From Microvirga rosea (GTDB lineage Bacteria > Pseudomonadota > Alphaproteobacteria > Rhizobiales > Beijerinckiaceae), in contig NZ_JAJDOP010000003.1 in the NCBI RefSeq assembly GCF_020595095.1, positions 186,001 through 250,000 of the forward strand: 64,000 nucleotides of DNA, given 5' to 3'. Below, one piece after another: positions 21,052 through 30,600 of the stretch. Position numbers and translations under genes: made by a program. How positions within the stretch are numbered: the stretch's first letter is position 1; each line of letters opens with the position of its first letter. The notes beneath the pieces were generated by a model. It was not told the origin of the DNA and did no database searches. It saw nothing but the letters and a program-made list of their open reading frames with translations.

Positions 21052-22725
21052 ATGGCTTCCTCTGACGATGAACTGGTCTTTCTGCCCCTCGGAGGCTTGG
21101 GCGAGATCGGGATGAACGCCGCGCTCTATGGTTTCGGCCCGGAACTGAGCCGTCAGTGGATTCTGGTCGATTGCGGTATGGGATTTGGCGGGGAGGAGCA
21201 TCTTCCCGGCATCGATCTTGTGTATCCGGATCTTCGGTTCATCGAGGAGGAGCGGCATAACCTCCTCGGGATCTTCATCACCCATGCCCACGAAGACCAC
21301 ATTGGCGCGCTCGTCGAGATGTGGCCCCGTCTCCGGGCGCCTGTTTATGTCACGCGCTTTGCGGCCGGCCTGCTCGAAACCCGCCGACTGTCCGAACCGG
21401 GAGCGCCGAAGATCGAACTCAAGGAGATCGTGCCGGGCCAGCGGCTCCAGACCGGCCCCTTCAACATCGAGTATGTGCCCGTCGCTCACTCCATTCCCGA
21501 ATCCAATGCGCTTGCGATCCGTACGCCCCTCGGGCTCGTGGTCCACACCGGCGACTGGAAACTTGATCCGACGCCCTATCTCGGCAGCCTGACTTCGGAG
21601 ACGACGTTCCGCGCTCTGGGCGATGAAGGTGTGCTGGCGCTCGTCTGCGACTCCACCAACGTTGTGCGTGAAGGGGAGAGCCCGAGCGAAGCCGATGTCG
21701 CGAAAAATCTTGCGACCCTGATCAAGGACGCGCCGCATCGCGTCGCCATCACGACCTTTGCGTCGAACGTCGCCCGCATTCGCTCGGTGGCCGAGGCCGC
21801 TCGGGAATGCGGACGTGAGGTCGTGGTGGTCGGACGCGCCATGGATCGCGTTCTCGATGTCGCCACGGAATGTGGTTATCTCGACGGGCTTCCCGAGTTT
21901 CGAAAGCCCGACACATTCGGCTATCTGCCGCGCGACAAGGTCGTCGCGCTTCTCACGGGATCGCAAGGCGAACCGCGGGCCGCTCTGGCCCGTATCGCTC
22001 AGGACGAGCATCCCGACATCGCGCTTTCCGCTGGGGATCGCGTGATCTTCTCGTCCCGGGCCATCCCTGGCAACGAGAAGGATATCGGCTCGATCATCAA
22101 CAGCTTGATCGAACAGGGCATCGAAATCATCACCGACCGCAACGAGCTCGTCCATGTTTCGGGCCACCCGCGGCGGGGTGAACTCGCCCAGATGTATCAA
22201 TGGACCAAGCCTAAGATCGCGATTCCGGCTCATGGCGAGGCGCTTCATCTCGCAGAGCACGCGAAATTCGCCCGTAAGCAAGGGGTCGATGAGGTCGTCC
22301 AGGCACGAAACGGCACCCTCGTGCGTCTCGCCCCGGGGCGCCCCGAGATCATCGATCGGCTGCCCGCCGGGCGGCTCTACAAGGATGGCAATATCGTCAT
22401 CGGGGCGGGCGAACGGGCCCTGCCGGAGCGGCGCAAGCTAGCGTTTGCGGGAATTGTCACGGTTGCCATCGCCATCGATGACAAAGGTGACTTGGCCGGT
22501 GATCCGATTGTCGATGCCATGGGCCTACCCGAGAAGAACCGACAGGGCGAAAACATGCTCGATCTTATCGCCGATGTTGTCGGGGACGTGCTCGATGGGT
22601 TGCCAAAGGCACGGCGCCGCGATCCGGAAGCGGTGGAGACGGCCGTGCACCGCGGTGTACGCTCGGCCGTCAACGAGGCATGGGGCAAGAAGCCCGCCTG
22701 CCATGTGCTCGTCGTCGAGGTATGA
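21052..22725 (+). CDS. rnj: Ribonuclease J
   Basis: Metallo-beta-lactamase/beta-CASP ribonuclease with endonuclease and 5'-3' exonuclease activity in RNA decay and 16S/23S rRNA maturation. At 557 residues it is a standard length. The zinc-binding motif THAHEDHIGA (about 79-88), later metal ligands in HTGDWKLD, the SGH motif (VHVSGHPRRGE) and the C-terminal domain are all visible. It begins 3 bp after the birA stop, probably in the same transcript. Confidence 0.96.
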   Translation: MASSDDELVFLPLGGLGEIGMNAALYGFGPELSRQWILVDCGMGFGGEEHLPGIDLVYPDLRFIEEERHNLLGIFITHAHEDHIGALVEMWPRLRAPVYVTRFAAGLLETRRLSEPGAPKIELKEIVPGQRLQTGPFNIEYVPVAHSIPESNALAIRTPLGLVVHTGDWKLDPTPYLGSLTSETTFRALGDEGVLALVCDSTNVVREGESPSEADVAKNLATLIKDAPHRVAITTFASNVARIRSVAEAARECGREVVVVGRAMDRVLDVATECGYLDGLPEFRKPDTFGYLPRDKVVALLTGSQGEPRAALARIAQDEHPDIALSAGDRVIFSSRAIPGNEKDIGSIINSLIEQGIEIITDRNELVHVSGHPRRGELAQMYQWTKPKIAIPAHGEALHLAEHAKFARKQGVDEVVQARNGTLVRLAPGRPEIIDRLPAGRLYKDGNIVIGAGERALPERRKLAFAGIVTVAIAIDDKGDLAGDPIVDAMGLPEKNRQGENMLDLIADVVGDVLDGLPKARRRDPEAVETAVHRGVRSAVNEAWGKKPACHVLVVEV

Positions 22726-22737
22726 CGCCGCCGCTGT

Positions 22738-23157
22738 GAAGAGGATCTGCGAATGATCGGGCGCCTTAACCATGTTGCCATCGCGGTTCGGGATATCGAA
22801 GCTGCGTCCGGGATTTACCGCAGCACTCTCGGGGCGCAGGTTTCTGCCCCCGAGGCTCTGCCGGAGCATGGAGTCACGGTGGTCTTCATCACTCTCCCGA
22901 ACACCAAGATCGAGCTGCTCGAGCCGCTTGGAGTGGATTCTCCTATCGCCAAGTTTCTCGAGAAAAATCCCGACGGCGGCATTCATCACCTCTGCTACGA
23001 GGTGGACGATATTGAACAGGCCCGGGATCAGTTGCTCTCGAAAGGGGCTCGGGTGCTCGGCTCGGGAGAGCCTAAAATCGGAGCGCACGGAAAGCCGGTG
23101 CTGTTTCTCCACCCGAAGGATTTCCTGGGAAGCCTTGTCGAGCTTGAGCAGGCGTAG
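22738..23157 (+). CDS. mce: Methylmalonyl-CoA epimerase (start ATG at 22753)
   Basis: Interconverts the (S) and (R) forms of methylmalonyl-CoA in the propionyl-CoA to succinyl-CoA route. The coding part is 22753-23157, 134 residues of the vicinal-oxygen-chelate fold; the interval given begins with its ribosome-binding site (AAGAGGATCTGCG). Metal ligands are expected at His in GRLNHVAIAV, His in GGIHHLCYEV and Glu in SLVELEQA, all present. It lies between RNase J and a DUF1467 protein, an arrangement common in related genomes. Confidence 0.95.
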   Translation, partial: EEDLRMIGRLNHVAIAVRDIEAASGIYRSTLGAQVSAPEALPEHGVTVVFITLPNTKIELLEPLGVDSPIAKFLEKNPDGGIHHLCYEVDDIEQARDQLLSKGARVLGSGEPKIGAHGKPVLFLHPKDFLGSLVELEQA

Positions 23158-23174
23158 GAAAGGTCTTGAACCGA

Positions 23175-23501
23175 ATGGTTAAAGCTCTCGCGGCATCTTT
23201 TTGGACGACCGCCGCCGTTGTCGTGGCAGTTTCGGCCGTAGCCATTGCCATTGTGGTCAACGCATTCGACCTGCGGGTCAGCGGCGGCACGGCCCTCTAC
23301 TTCATTATCTGGTGGACCCTGCTGTTTGCGATCCTGCCGTTCGGCGTACGGAGCCAGGCTGAGGCGGGGGAGGTGGTGCATGGGAGCGAGCCGGGTGCCC
23401 CGGCCGCGCCGGGCCTGCGGGAAAAGGCGCTCTGGACGACCTTCGTGTCGGCCGTCGTGCTGGTGATCGTTGCCGGCATCCTGCCGCTTTCAGGACTATA
23501 G
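23175..23501 (+). CDS. DUF1467 family membrane protein
   Basis: A 108-residue protein with two clear hydrophobic segments (about 7-30 and 81-103) and a further hydrophobic stretch with the motif GGTALYFIIWWTLLFAILPFG. This combination is the hallmark of the DUF1467 family of alphaproteobacteria, whose function is unknown. ATG 23175 is chosen over TTG 23166; AGGTC lies upstream. It follows mce by 17 bp and is probably the last gene of the nuo-birA-rnj-mce transcript unit. Confidence 0.85.
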   Translation: MVKALAASFWTTAAVVVAVSAVAIAIVVNAFDLRVSGGTALYFIIWWTLLFAILPFGVRSQAEAGEVVHGSEPGAPAAPGLREKALWTTFVSAVVLVIVAGILPLSGL

Positions 23502-23521
23502 TTTTACGTCCGCGACAGCTC

Positions 23522-23552
23522 AGAAAAGAAAAAAGCAAGGCTTTCGCCTTGC
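23522..23552 (-). terminator. Minus-strand intrinsic terminator
   Basis: The 7-bp stem GCAAGGC/GCCTTGC with a 4-nt loop is followed on the minus strand by TTTTTTCTTTTCT. On the plus strand no T-tract follows, so the signal is directional. No annotated minus-strand gene lies upstream of it, which argues for an unrecognised minus-strand transcript. Confidence 0.7.
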
Positions 23553-23785
23553 TCTACTGCCTTTTGGCAATTTTTAATCCTTGGCTTTCTTTCGCCGTCG
23601 CCTGCAATGGCGCACGAGGATCTTGTTCCTCCCGAAACTCGGACCGCAACCTCTGACTTTTTGAAGTCTAAGACGTTAGCCCTCGGTTTATAGGGGGACC
23701 AAAGCGGGATGTCACCTTTTTTAGCAACGAGTGATGTAATTTTTGGCACAATTCCCCTTACTCTTTCGTATAAGGGGAGTCGCAA
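23522..23785 (-). ncRNA. Candidate minus-strand small RNA (or small ORF)
   Basis: Read on the minus strand, the region ends in a textbook intrinsic terminator, and three more hairpins precede it. That pattern suits a structured small RNA. The competing reading is a 93-codon TTG-start ORF with a good Shine-Dalgarno sequence (GGAGGAGG, 23787-23794 on the plus strand). Its C-terminus is encoded by the hairpin itself and its composition is not convincingly protein-like. The 5' end of a transcript is not defined by sequence alone. Confidence 0.35.
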
Positions 23786-23892
23786 TACCTCCTCCGGAGC
23801 GATGACTGCTTGTCTTTTGCCCAGGGGCTGTGTTGTGTGCTGAAACCGAGTCGTCCCCCGTCCACTTCGTCTGAATCATCCGAAGGCGTTCC

Positions 23893-25221
23893 ATGCGTTT
23901 GAGCCGCTATTTCCTGCCTATCCTCCGCGAAACGCCCAAAGAGGCGGAGATCGTCTCCCACCGGCTCATGCTGCGGGCCGGACTGATCCGCCAGGAAGCT
24001 GCAGGAATCTATGCCTGGCTGCCCCTGGGACTTCGCGTTTTGAACAAGGTCAACGCGATTATCCGGGAGGAGCAGAACCGTTCAGGGGCGATCGAGCTCC
24101 TCATGCCGACCATCCAGTCGGCGGACCTCTGGCGGGAGTCGGGACGGTACGATGCCTATGGCAAGGAAATGCTGCGCATCGAGGACCGGCACGAGCGGGA
24201 GATGCTGTTCGGTCCGACCAACGAAGAGATGGTGACGGAGATCTTCCGGGCCTATGTGCGCTCCTACAAGGATCTTCCTCTCAATCTCTACCATATTCAG
24301 TGGAAGTTCCGGGACGAAGTCCGGCCCCGCTTCGGGGTGATGCGCTCCCGCGAGTTCCTGATGAAGGACGCCTATTCCTTCGACCTTGACCAGGCCGGGG
24401 CCCGGCACTCCTACAACAAGATGTTCGTCGCCTACCTGCGGACCTTCGCCCGGCTCGGCTTGAAGGCCATCCCCATGCGGGCCGATACCGGTCCGATCGG
24501 TGGCGATCTGAGCCACGAGTTCATCATTCTCGCGTCGACCGGCGAAAGCGAGGTGTTTTGCCACGCCGACTATCTCGACTTCACGGTCCCGGCTGCGGAT
24601 ACGGATTTCGATAATGTCTCGGGATTGCAGGGCATCGTCGACAAGTGGACTTCGCTTTACGCCGCGACCTCCGAGATGCACGACACGACCGGGTTCGACG
24701 CTGTTCCGGACGACAAGAAGATGTCGGCGCGCGGCATCGAGGTCGGCCATATCTTCTATTTCGGCACCAAGTATTCGGCTCCCATGGGAGCAAAGGTCAT
24801 GGGGCCGGACGGGCAGGAGCACGAAGTCCACATGGGCTCGTACGGTATCGGTCCGAGCCGGCTGATCGCCGCGATTATCGAGGCGAGCCATGACGAAGGC
24901 GGGATCATATGGCCCGATGCGGTCGCTCCCTTCGACATCGCTCTTCTCAATCTCAAGGCCGGCGATGCTGCGACGGATGAGGCATGCGGCACCCTTTATC
25001 GGCAGCTGTCTGCTGCCGGCTATGATGTGCTCTACGATGATCGTGACGAGCGTCCGGGCGGAAAGTTCGCCACTGCCGATCTGATCGGCGTTCCCTGGCA
25101 GATCCTGATCGGGCCCAAGGGGCTTGCGGACGGCAAGGTCGAACTGAAGCGCCGTGCAACCGGAGAACGTGAGATTCTTCCCCTAGGCGACGTAATCGCG
25201 CGGCTCGGCACCCGTTCCTAA
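23893..25221 (+). CDS. proS: Prolyl-tRNA synthetase (short form)
   Basis: Charges tRNA-Pro in the cytosol; class II synthetase. At 442 residues it is the short form of alphaproteobacteria, which lacks the inserted editing domain found in the roughly 570-residue enterobacterial enzyme. Class II motif 2 is seen at [20 protein letters not shown], and motif 3 at [14 protein letters not shown]. The anticodon-binding domain fills the last 95 residues. It precedes lolC by 7 bp. Confidence 0.97.
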   Translation: MRLSRYFLPILRETPKEAEIVSHRLMLRAGLIRQEAAGIYAWLPLGLRVLNKVNAIIREEQNRSGAIELLMPTIQSADLWRESGRYDAYGKEMLRIEDRHEREMLFGPTNEEMVTEIFRAYVRSYKDLPLNLYHIQWKFRDEVRPRFGVMRSREFLMKDAYSFDLDQAGARHSYNKMFVAYLRTFARLGLKAIPMRADTGPIGGDLSHEFIILASTGESEVFCHADYLDFTVPAADTDFDNVSGLQGIVDKWTSLYAATSEMHDTTGFDAVPDDKKMSARGIEVGHIFYFGTKYSAPMGAKVMGPDGQEHEVHMGSYGIGPSRLIAAIIEASHDEGGIIWPDAVAPFDIALLNLKAGDAATDEACGTLYRQLSAAGYDVLYDDRDERPGGKFATADLIGVPWQILIGPKGLADGKVELKRRATGEREILPLGDVIARLGTRS

Positions 25222-25228
25222 TCGCACG

Positions 25229-26503
25229 ATGGCCCAGGCAGAGCAAACCGGAACGAAGCCTTTCTCGCTCTTCGAGTGGATGCTCGCGGGACGCTACCTG
25301 CGTACCCGCCGGCGGGAAGGGTTCGTGTCGGTTATCGCCGGCTTCTCCTTCCTGGGGATCATGCTCGGTGTTGCGACTCTGATTGTCGTGCTCTCCGTGA
25401 TGAACGGCTTTCGCAAGGAGTTGCTGGACAAGATCGTCGGGATCAACGGTCATATTTTCGTTGCTCCCATTGAAACGCCGTTGACGGATTACGAGGAGGT
25501 CACCAAGCGGATCGCTGCGGTGCCCGGCGTGAAACGGGCATTGCCGATCATCGAAGGGCAGGCTTTCGGATCCTCGCCCTATGGCGGCAGCGGCGTCCTC
25601 GTCCGCGGCATTCGCGGCGAGGACTTGGGCAAGATTTCGCACATTGCCGACAACATTCGGCAGGGCACCCTGGAGAACTTCGACCAGGACAGCGGTGTCG
25701 CCATCGGACGACGCCTCGCGGAAGCGTTGTCGATCCAAGCAGGTGACACCTTGACGCTCATCACGCCCCGGGGCGCATCGACCCCGTTCGGGACGGCTCC
25801 CCGCATCAAGGGATATCCGGTCAAGGCCGTGTTCGAGATCGGCATGTCGGAATTCGACTCGAGTTTCGTCTATATGCCGCTGGCGGAAGCGCAAAGTTAC
25901 TTCAATCGTCCCAACGACGTGCAGTTGATCGAGGTTTATCTCGACAACGCGGACAAGGTCGATGAGGCAAGAGCCGCCATCGAGGAAGCCGCCGGACGAC
26001 AAATCCTGATGACGGACTGGCGCCAGAGGAATCGCACGTTCTTCGGTGCGCTCGAAGTGGAAAGAAACGTGATGTTTCTTATCCTCACGCTCATCGTTCT
26101 CGTGGCGGCGCTGAACATCATTTCCGGCCTGATCATGCTCGTGAAGGACAAATCCAGCGATATCGCGATTCTCCGGACCATGGGTGCGACGAGAGGCGCG
26201 GTCATGCGCGTCTTTCTGATCACGGGCGCATCCATCGGAATCGTCGGCACGATTGCCGGATTTGGGCTCGGATTGCTGTTGGCGCTCAACGTGGAGAGCA
26301 TCCGCAACTTCATCTCCTATCTTACCAACACCAACCTGTTCCCGGCGGAGCTCTACTTTCTCAGCCGCCTTCCGGCCGACGTGAATCCAACCGAGGTGAT
26401 CACGATCCTCGTGATGGCGATGGTCCTGTCCCTGCTCGCGACGCTTTATCCGTCATGGCGGGCCGCCAAGCTCGATCCCGTCGAGGCTTTGCGCTACGGG
26501 TAA
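25229..26503 (+). CDS. lolC: Lipoprotein-releasing ABC transporter permease (LolC/E type)
   Basis: Inner-membrane permease that extracts mature lipoproteins for transfer to the periplasmic carrier LolA. At 424 residues it has one N-terminal transmembrane helix (about 34-58), a periplasmic MacB-like domain of about 220 residues, and three C-terminal helices (about 280-410). A single gene of this type next to lolD implies a homodimeric LolF-like arrangement rather than a LolC/LolE pair, as is common outside gammaproteobacteria. It precedes lolD by 3 bp. Confidence 0.93.
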   Translation: MAQAEQTGTKPFSLFEWMLAGRYLRTRRREGFVSVIAGFSFLGIMLGVATLIVVLSVMNGFRKELLDKIVGINGHIFVAPIETPLTDYEEVTKRIAAVPGVKRALPIIEGQAFGSSPYGGSGVLVRGIRGEDLGKISHIADNIRQGTLENFDQDSGVAIGRRLAEALSIQAGDTLTLITPRGASTPFGTAPRIKGYPVKAVFEIGMSEFDSSFVYMPLAEAQSYFNRPNDVQLIEVYLDNADKVDEARAAIEEAAGRQILMTDWRQRNRTFFGALEVERNVMFLILTLIVLVAALNIISGLIMLVKDKSSDIAILRTMGATRGAVMRVFLITGASIGIVGTIAGFGLGLLLALNVESIRNFISYLTNTNLFPAELYFLSRLPADVNPTEVITILVMAMVLSLLATLYPSWRAAKLDPVEALRYG

Positions 26504-26506
26504 ATC

Positions 26507-27202
26507 ATGTCGTCCGGCCACCAGAAACCCGCTCTCTATCTGTCGAAAGTCGAACGGCGCTATCCGCAAGGGGAGGGCTTCCTCGAAGTCTTGCGCGGCG
26601 TCGATCTGGCAATCTGGCCGGGCGAGATCGTCGCTCTCATCGCGCCCTCGGGCACCGGCAAGTCAACGTTGCTGCATGTGGCGGGCTTGCTCGAAAAGCC
26701 GGACGGCGGCGAGGTTTTCGTCGGGGGAAAGCCGACCGCCGCCATGGGCGACCATGAACGCACACGCCTCCGCCGGGAGGAGCTGGGATTCGTGTACCAG
26801 TTCCACCATCTGCTGCCGGAATTCTCGGCCCTGGAAAACGTTGTGCTGCCTCAGCTCATTCGTGGCCTGAAGAAGGGTGATGCGCAGGAAAGGGCAACGC
26901 AGATTCTGACGTTCCTCGGCCTTGCCAAGCGCCTCGACAACCGTCCCGGCGAGTTATCCGGCGGCGAGCAGCAACGCGTCGCCATCGCACGCGCTGTCGC
27001 GAACGCGCCCCGTCTGCTGCTTGCGGATGAGCCGACCGGCAATCTCGATCCCAACACGGCTGATCGGGTGTTTCAGACGCTCGTTGCCATCGTGCGTGCA
27101 TCGAAGCTCGCTGCCCTGATCGCCACCCACAATCTCGATCTCGCGGCCCGTATGGATCGCCGGGTCACGATTCGCGACGGATTGGTTGTGCAGCTGCCCT
27201 GA
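26507..27202 (+). CDS. lolD: Lipoprotein-releasing ABC transporter ATP-binding protein LolD
   Basis: ATPase that powers lipoprotein release with the upstream permease. At 231 residues it has Walker [12 protein letters not shown] (about 46-56), Q-loop [13 protein letters not shown] signature [14 protein letters not shown], Walker [13 protein letters not shown] and an H-loop His in ATHN. The length and the PxFSALENV-type region suit the LolD/MacB subfamily. The start follows the lolC stop within 3 bp, so the two are co-translated. Confidence 0.95.
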   Translation: MSSGHQKPALYLSKVERRYPQGEGFLEVLRGVDLAIWPGEIVALIAPSGTGKSTLLHVAGLLEKPDGGEVFVGGKPTAAMGDHERTRLRREELGFVYQFHHLLPEFSALENVVLPQLIRGLKKGDAQERATQILTFLGLAKRLDNRPGELSGGEQQRVAIARAVANAPRLLLADEPTGNLDPNTADRVFQTLVAIVRASKLAALIATHNLDLAARMDRRVTIRDGLVVQLP

Positions 27203-27241
27203 ATCAGGGCCCTTCACCGTTTCATCGCCTGCAGGCCGGCC

Positions 27242-27258
27242 AGCCGCTTTCGGCTTTT
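27242..27258 (+). terminator. Weak hairpin with T-run after lolD
   Basis: AGCCG-CTTT-CGGCT followed by TTT, 40 bp after lolD. The 5-bp stem and short T-run make it a weak candidate. The lolD stop itself lies in GCCCT-GAATC-AGGGC (27196-27210), which has no T-tract. Confidence 0.3.
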
Positions 27259-27377
27259 ACCCGCCCGCGTCCTCTGCGTCGTGCTGCCTTTGCCCTCTGC
27301 CAGATCATCCCGATCCGCCCGACGGATGGCTCTTAACGCTTTGTTGACTCAGCGAGCAAAGCAGCAATATCCACTGC

Positions 27378-27406
27378 TTTACACAGAACATACAACGAAC
27401 AATGAT
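27378..27406 (+). promoter_or_regulatory. LexA-controlled promoter: SOS box between -35 and -10
   Basis: A -35 TTTACA (27378-27383, 5/6 match) and a -10 AATGAT (27401-27406, 4/6) are exactly 17 nt apart. The spacer contains GAAC-ATACAAC-GAAC (27386-27400), a perfect alphaproteobacterial SOS box (GTTC-N7-GTTC on the other strand), with a third GAAC at 27407-27410. LexA bound here would block RNA polymerase directly. The predicted transcript would begin near 27413, about 24 nt before the start codon of the small peptide gene. Confidence 0.8.
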
Positions 27407-27436
27407 GAACTTATCGAGAACACGGAGGTCATCATC

Positions 27437-27538
27437 ATGCTTCGCCTTATTCTGGAAACGGCCGCTGAAATCGCTTCCCTTGCCATGTTCGGTTCTGCCA
27501 TAGCCTTGTGGGCATTGGCGCTGTCTCCGATGGCATAA
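27437..27538 (+). CDS. 33-residue SOS-controlled membrane peptide (SidA-like candidate)
   Basis: Encodes MLRLILETAAEIASLAMFGS followed by AIALWALALSPMA, with one hydrophobic span over about residues 12-30 and almost no soluble part. GGAGG at 27424-27428 gives an ideal 8-nt spacing to the ATG, and the upstream promoter holds a perfect SOS box. Known precedent: Caulobacter SidA, a 29-residue LexA-repressed inner-membrane peptide that blocks cell division. I see no sequence proof of homology; the likeness is in size, topology and control. Alternatively it could be a small toxin-like or stress membrane peptide. It lies between lolD and dnaE. Confidence 0.7.
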   Translation: MLRLILETAAEIASLAMFGSAIALWALALSPMA

Positions 27539-27647
27539 TCCACCACGATGCACAGGAAGCTTTTCCTTCCGCAGGCTAGCAACCTTCGAGTCAGGAGAAT
27601 CGTGCCACAATACGCGCCGTACCGAGTTTGGTTTCCGAGTAGGCTTC

Positions 27648-30600
27648 ATGGCGCGCGTCCTCCACGATATCGGCTTCGTGCATCTGCACGTGCATTCCTC
27701 GTACTCTCTGCTCGAGGGGGCCCTGAAGATCGCGCAGCTGGCAAAGCTGGCGGCGGCGGACAAGCAACCGGCGCTGGCACTCACGGATACCAACAATCTG
27801 TTCGGCGGCTTGGAATTCTCCGAGAAGCTCGCAGGGGCGGGCATTCAGCCTATCGCCGGCGTTCAGCTGTCGGTTTGCTTCGAAGAGCCTGATCCGGTTG
27901 CCCGCGTTGCTCCACAGCCGGCAAACGTCGTGTTGCTTGCGCAGACCGACGAGGGCTATCGGAACCTCATGCGGCTTGTGAGCCATGCCTATTTCGGAGT
28001 GCCGCTGGGTGAGGCGCCGCGTGTCTTCGCTCCCGCCCTGGCTCAACACTGCGAAGGATTGATCGCGCTCACCGGCGGGTTTACGGGCCCCCTCGACTCC
28101 GCCCTGCGCAATGGGCGCCACGAAGTCGCGCAGGCCCGTCTCGATGTTCTGAAACATGCCTTCGGGCATCAACTCTATGTCGAGATCCAGCGGCATGGAC
28201 TGGATGAGGAGCGTCTCGTCGAGAACTCCCTGATCGATCTGGCGGACCGCAATGGCCTGCCCATCGTCGCTGCGAACGAGCCGTTCTTCTCTTCGCCCTC
28301 CGACTACGAAGCCCATGACGCCCTGCTGGCGATCGCGGAAGGCCGCATCGTTTCCGACGACAATCGTCGCCGGCTGTCGCCGCAGCACGATTTCAAGACG
28401 CGCAAGCAGATGATGGAGCTTTTCGCCGATCTGCCCGACGCGCTTCAAGCGACCGTCGAGATCGCGATGCGCTGCTCCACGCGCGTTCGGACCCGCAAGC
28501 CCATTCTGCCGAATTTCGGCGTCGGGCCCGGTGCCGCGACGCTCGACGAAGGCGAGGAGTTGCAGCGTCAGGCAGAGGAGGGGCTGCGCAGGCGTCTTGC
28601 CGCCCACGGTCCGGCGCCCGGGCTGACGGAACAGGATTATCACGACCGTCTCGCCTATGAGATCGGGATCATTCGGAACATGAAGTTTCCGGGTTACTTC
28701 CTGATCGTGTCGGACTTCATCAAGTGGGCGAAGGACCACAATATTCCGGTCGGTCCTGGGCGTGGTTCCGGTGCGGGATCCCTCGTGGCCTATGCGCTTA
28801 CGATCACCGACCTGGATCCCCTGCGCTTCAGCCTTCTGTTCGAACGCTTTCTCAACCCTGAACGCGTCTCGATGCCTGACTTCGACATCGACTTCTGCGT
28901 CGAGGGGCGCGAACGGGTGATTGAGTATGTGCAGCAGCGCTACGGCGAGGAGCAGGTAGCGCAGATCATCACGTTTGGAACGCTGCTCGCGCGCGGCGTG
29001 ATGCGGGATGTGGGCCGCGTGCTCGAAATGCCGTACGGGCAGGTCGACAAACTCACCAAGCTGGTCCCGCAGAATCCGGCAAATCCGGTCACGCTGGCCC
29101 AGGCCATCGAAGGCGAGCCGAAGCTCCAGACCGCCATCGAGGAAGAGCCTGTCGTCAAACGCATGCTCAATATCGCGCAGAAGCTGGAAGGGCTTCATCG
29201 CCATGCTTCGACCCATGCCGCCGGCGTGGTGATCGGCGACCGTCCGCTCCAGGAACTGGTGCCGCTCTACCGAGACCCGAAAACCGGCATGCGGGTGACC
29301 CAGTTCAACATGAAATGGGTCGAACAGGCCGGTCTGGTGAAGTTCGACTTCCTCGGACTGAAAACCCTTACGGTCCTTCGAACCGCCGTGGATCTCATCC
29401 GCCGAAGAGGAATCGAGGTGGATCTGTCGGCGCTGCCGCTCGACGACCGCAAGACCTACGAAATGCTCTGCCGCGGTGAAACGGTCGGTGTGTTCCAGGT
29501 GGAATCCGCGGGCATGCGCAAGGCCCTCGTGGAAATGGAAACGGACCGCTTCGAGGACATCATTGCTCTCGTGGCCCTCTATCGCCCGGGCCCGATGGCC
29601 AACATTCCCGTCTACTGCGCCCGCAAGCTCGGAAAGGACGAGCACAACAAGAAGGACTGGTATCCCCACGACAAGCTGGAGCCGATCCTCCGAGAGACCT
29701 TCGGCATCATCGTCTACCAAGAGCAGGTGATGGAGGTGGCGAAGGTCCTCTCCGGCTACTCGCTGGGAGACGCCGACCTGCTTCGCCGCGCCATGGGCAA
29801 GAAGATCAAGGCCGAGATGGACGCCCAGCGCGAGCGCTTCGTGTCCGGTGCGAAAGAGGGCGGTCTCGACAAGGCGAAGGCAAACGAGATCTTCGACCTT
29901 CTCGCCAAGTTCGCCGATTACGGCTTCAACAAGAGCCACGCTGCGGCCTATGCGCTGGTGGCGTTTCAGACGGCCTATCTGAAGGCGAATTACCCGGTCG
30001 AGTTTCTGGCCGCGTCGATGACGCTGGACTTGGACAACACCGACAAGCTCTCGGAATTCAGGCGTGAGGCGCAGCGTCTCGGAATCAAGGTCGAACCGCC
30101 GTCCATCAACCGCTCCGGTGTCGTGTTCGATGTGAAATACGACGGGGAGGGCAACGGCGCCATTCTCTATGCGCTCGCCGCCGTCAAGGGCGTCGGGCGT
30201 CAGGCGATCGAGGCCGTCATCGAGGCTCGCGGAGACAAACCCTTCGAGAGCCTCGCGGATTTCGCAAGGCGCATCAATCCGCGCATGCTGAACAAGCGTA
30301 CCCTGGAAAACCTCATCGCGGCCGGGGCATTCGACGAGATCGAGCCGGATCGCGCCAAGGCCTGCGCGGCCGTCGATGCCGTCATGAGCCTTGCCCAGCA
30401 ATGCCACGAGGCCGCAAACGGCGGGATGATCGACATGTTCGGCGGCGTCGCCTCGGCGGATGTCCAGTTGCGAATCCCCCAGTATGAGCCCTGGCCGGCG
30501 GCGGTGAAGCTGCAGAGGGAATACGACGCGGTCGGATTCTTCCTGTCGGGCCATCCGCTGGATGAGTACGGTGACCTCCTCAAGAAGCTGCGAGTCCAGA

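Larger units (their letters stand above)
23502..23892. other. 391-bp intergenic region, AT-richer and rich in hairpins
   Basis: Composition falls visibly below the surrounding coding GC. Perfect inverted repeats are TCCCCTTA/TAAGGGGA (23753-23778), GACTT-TTTG-AAGTC (about 23656-23669), GAGGA-TCTTGT-TCCTC (about 23617-23632) and GCAAGGC-TTTC-GCCTTGC (23535-23552). A minus-strand frame runs from a TTG at 23785 (with GGAGGAGG upstream) to 23504, 93 codons, but it reads through the terminator-like hairpin. The part from about 23780 to 23892 must also hold the proS leader. I recognise no known RNA family. Confidence 0.6.

Noticed and set aside
23743-23760. TGGCAC resembling a sigma-54 -24 element
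   Set aside because: No GC at the required -12 position.
23786-23892. Possible tmRNA-like GGGGGACGACTCGGTTTC on the minus strand
   Set aside because: No T-arm, acceptor end or tag-peptide reading frame could be found, and the segment lies in the proS leader.
27334-27348. TTAA-N7-TTGA resembling a CtrA site upstream of the SOS peptide gene
   Set aside because: One mismatch to the TTAA-N7-TTAA core in a single copy; too weak to list as a site.
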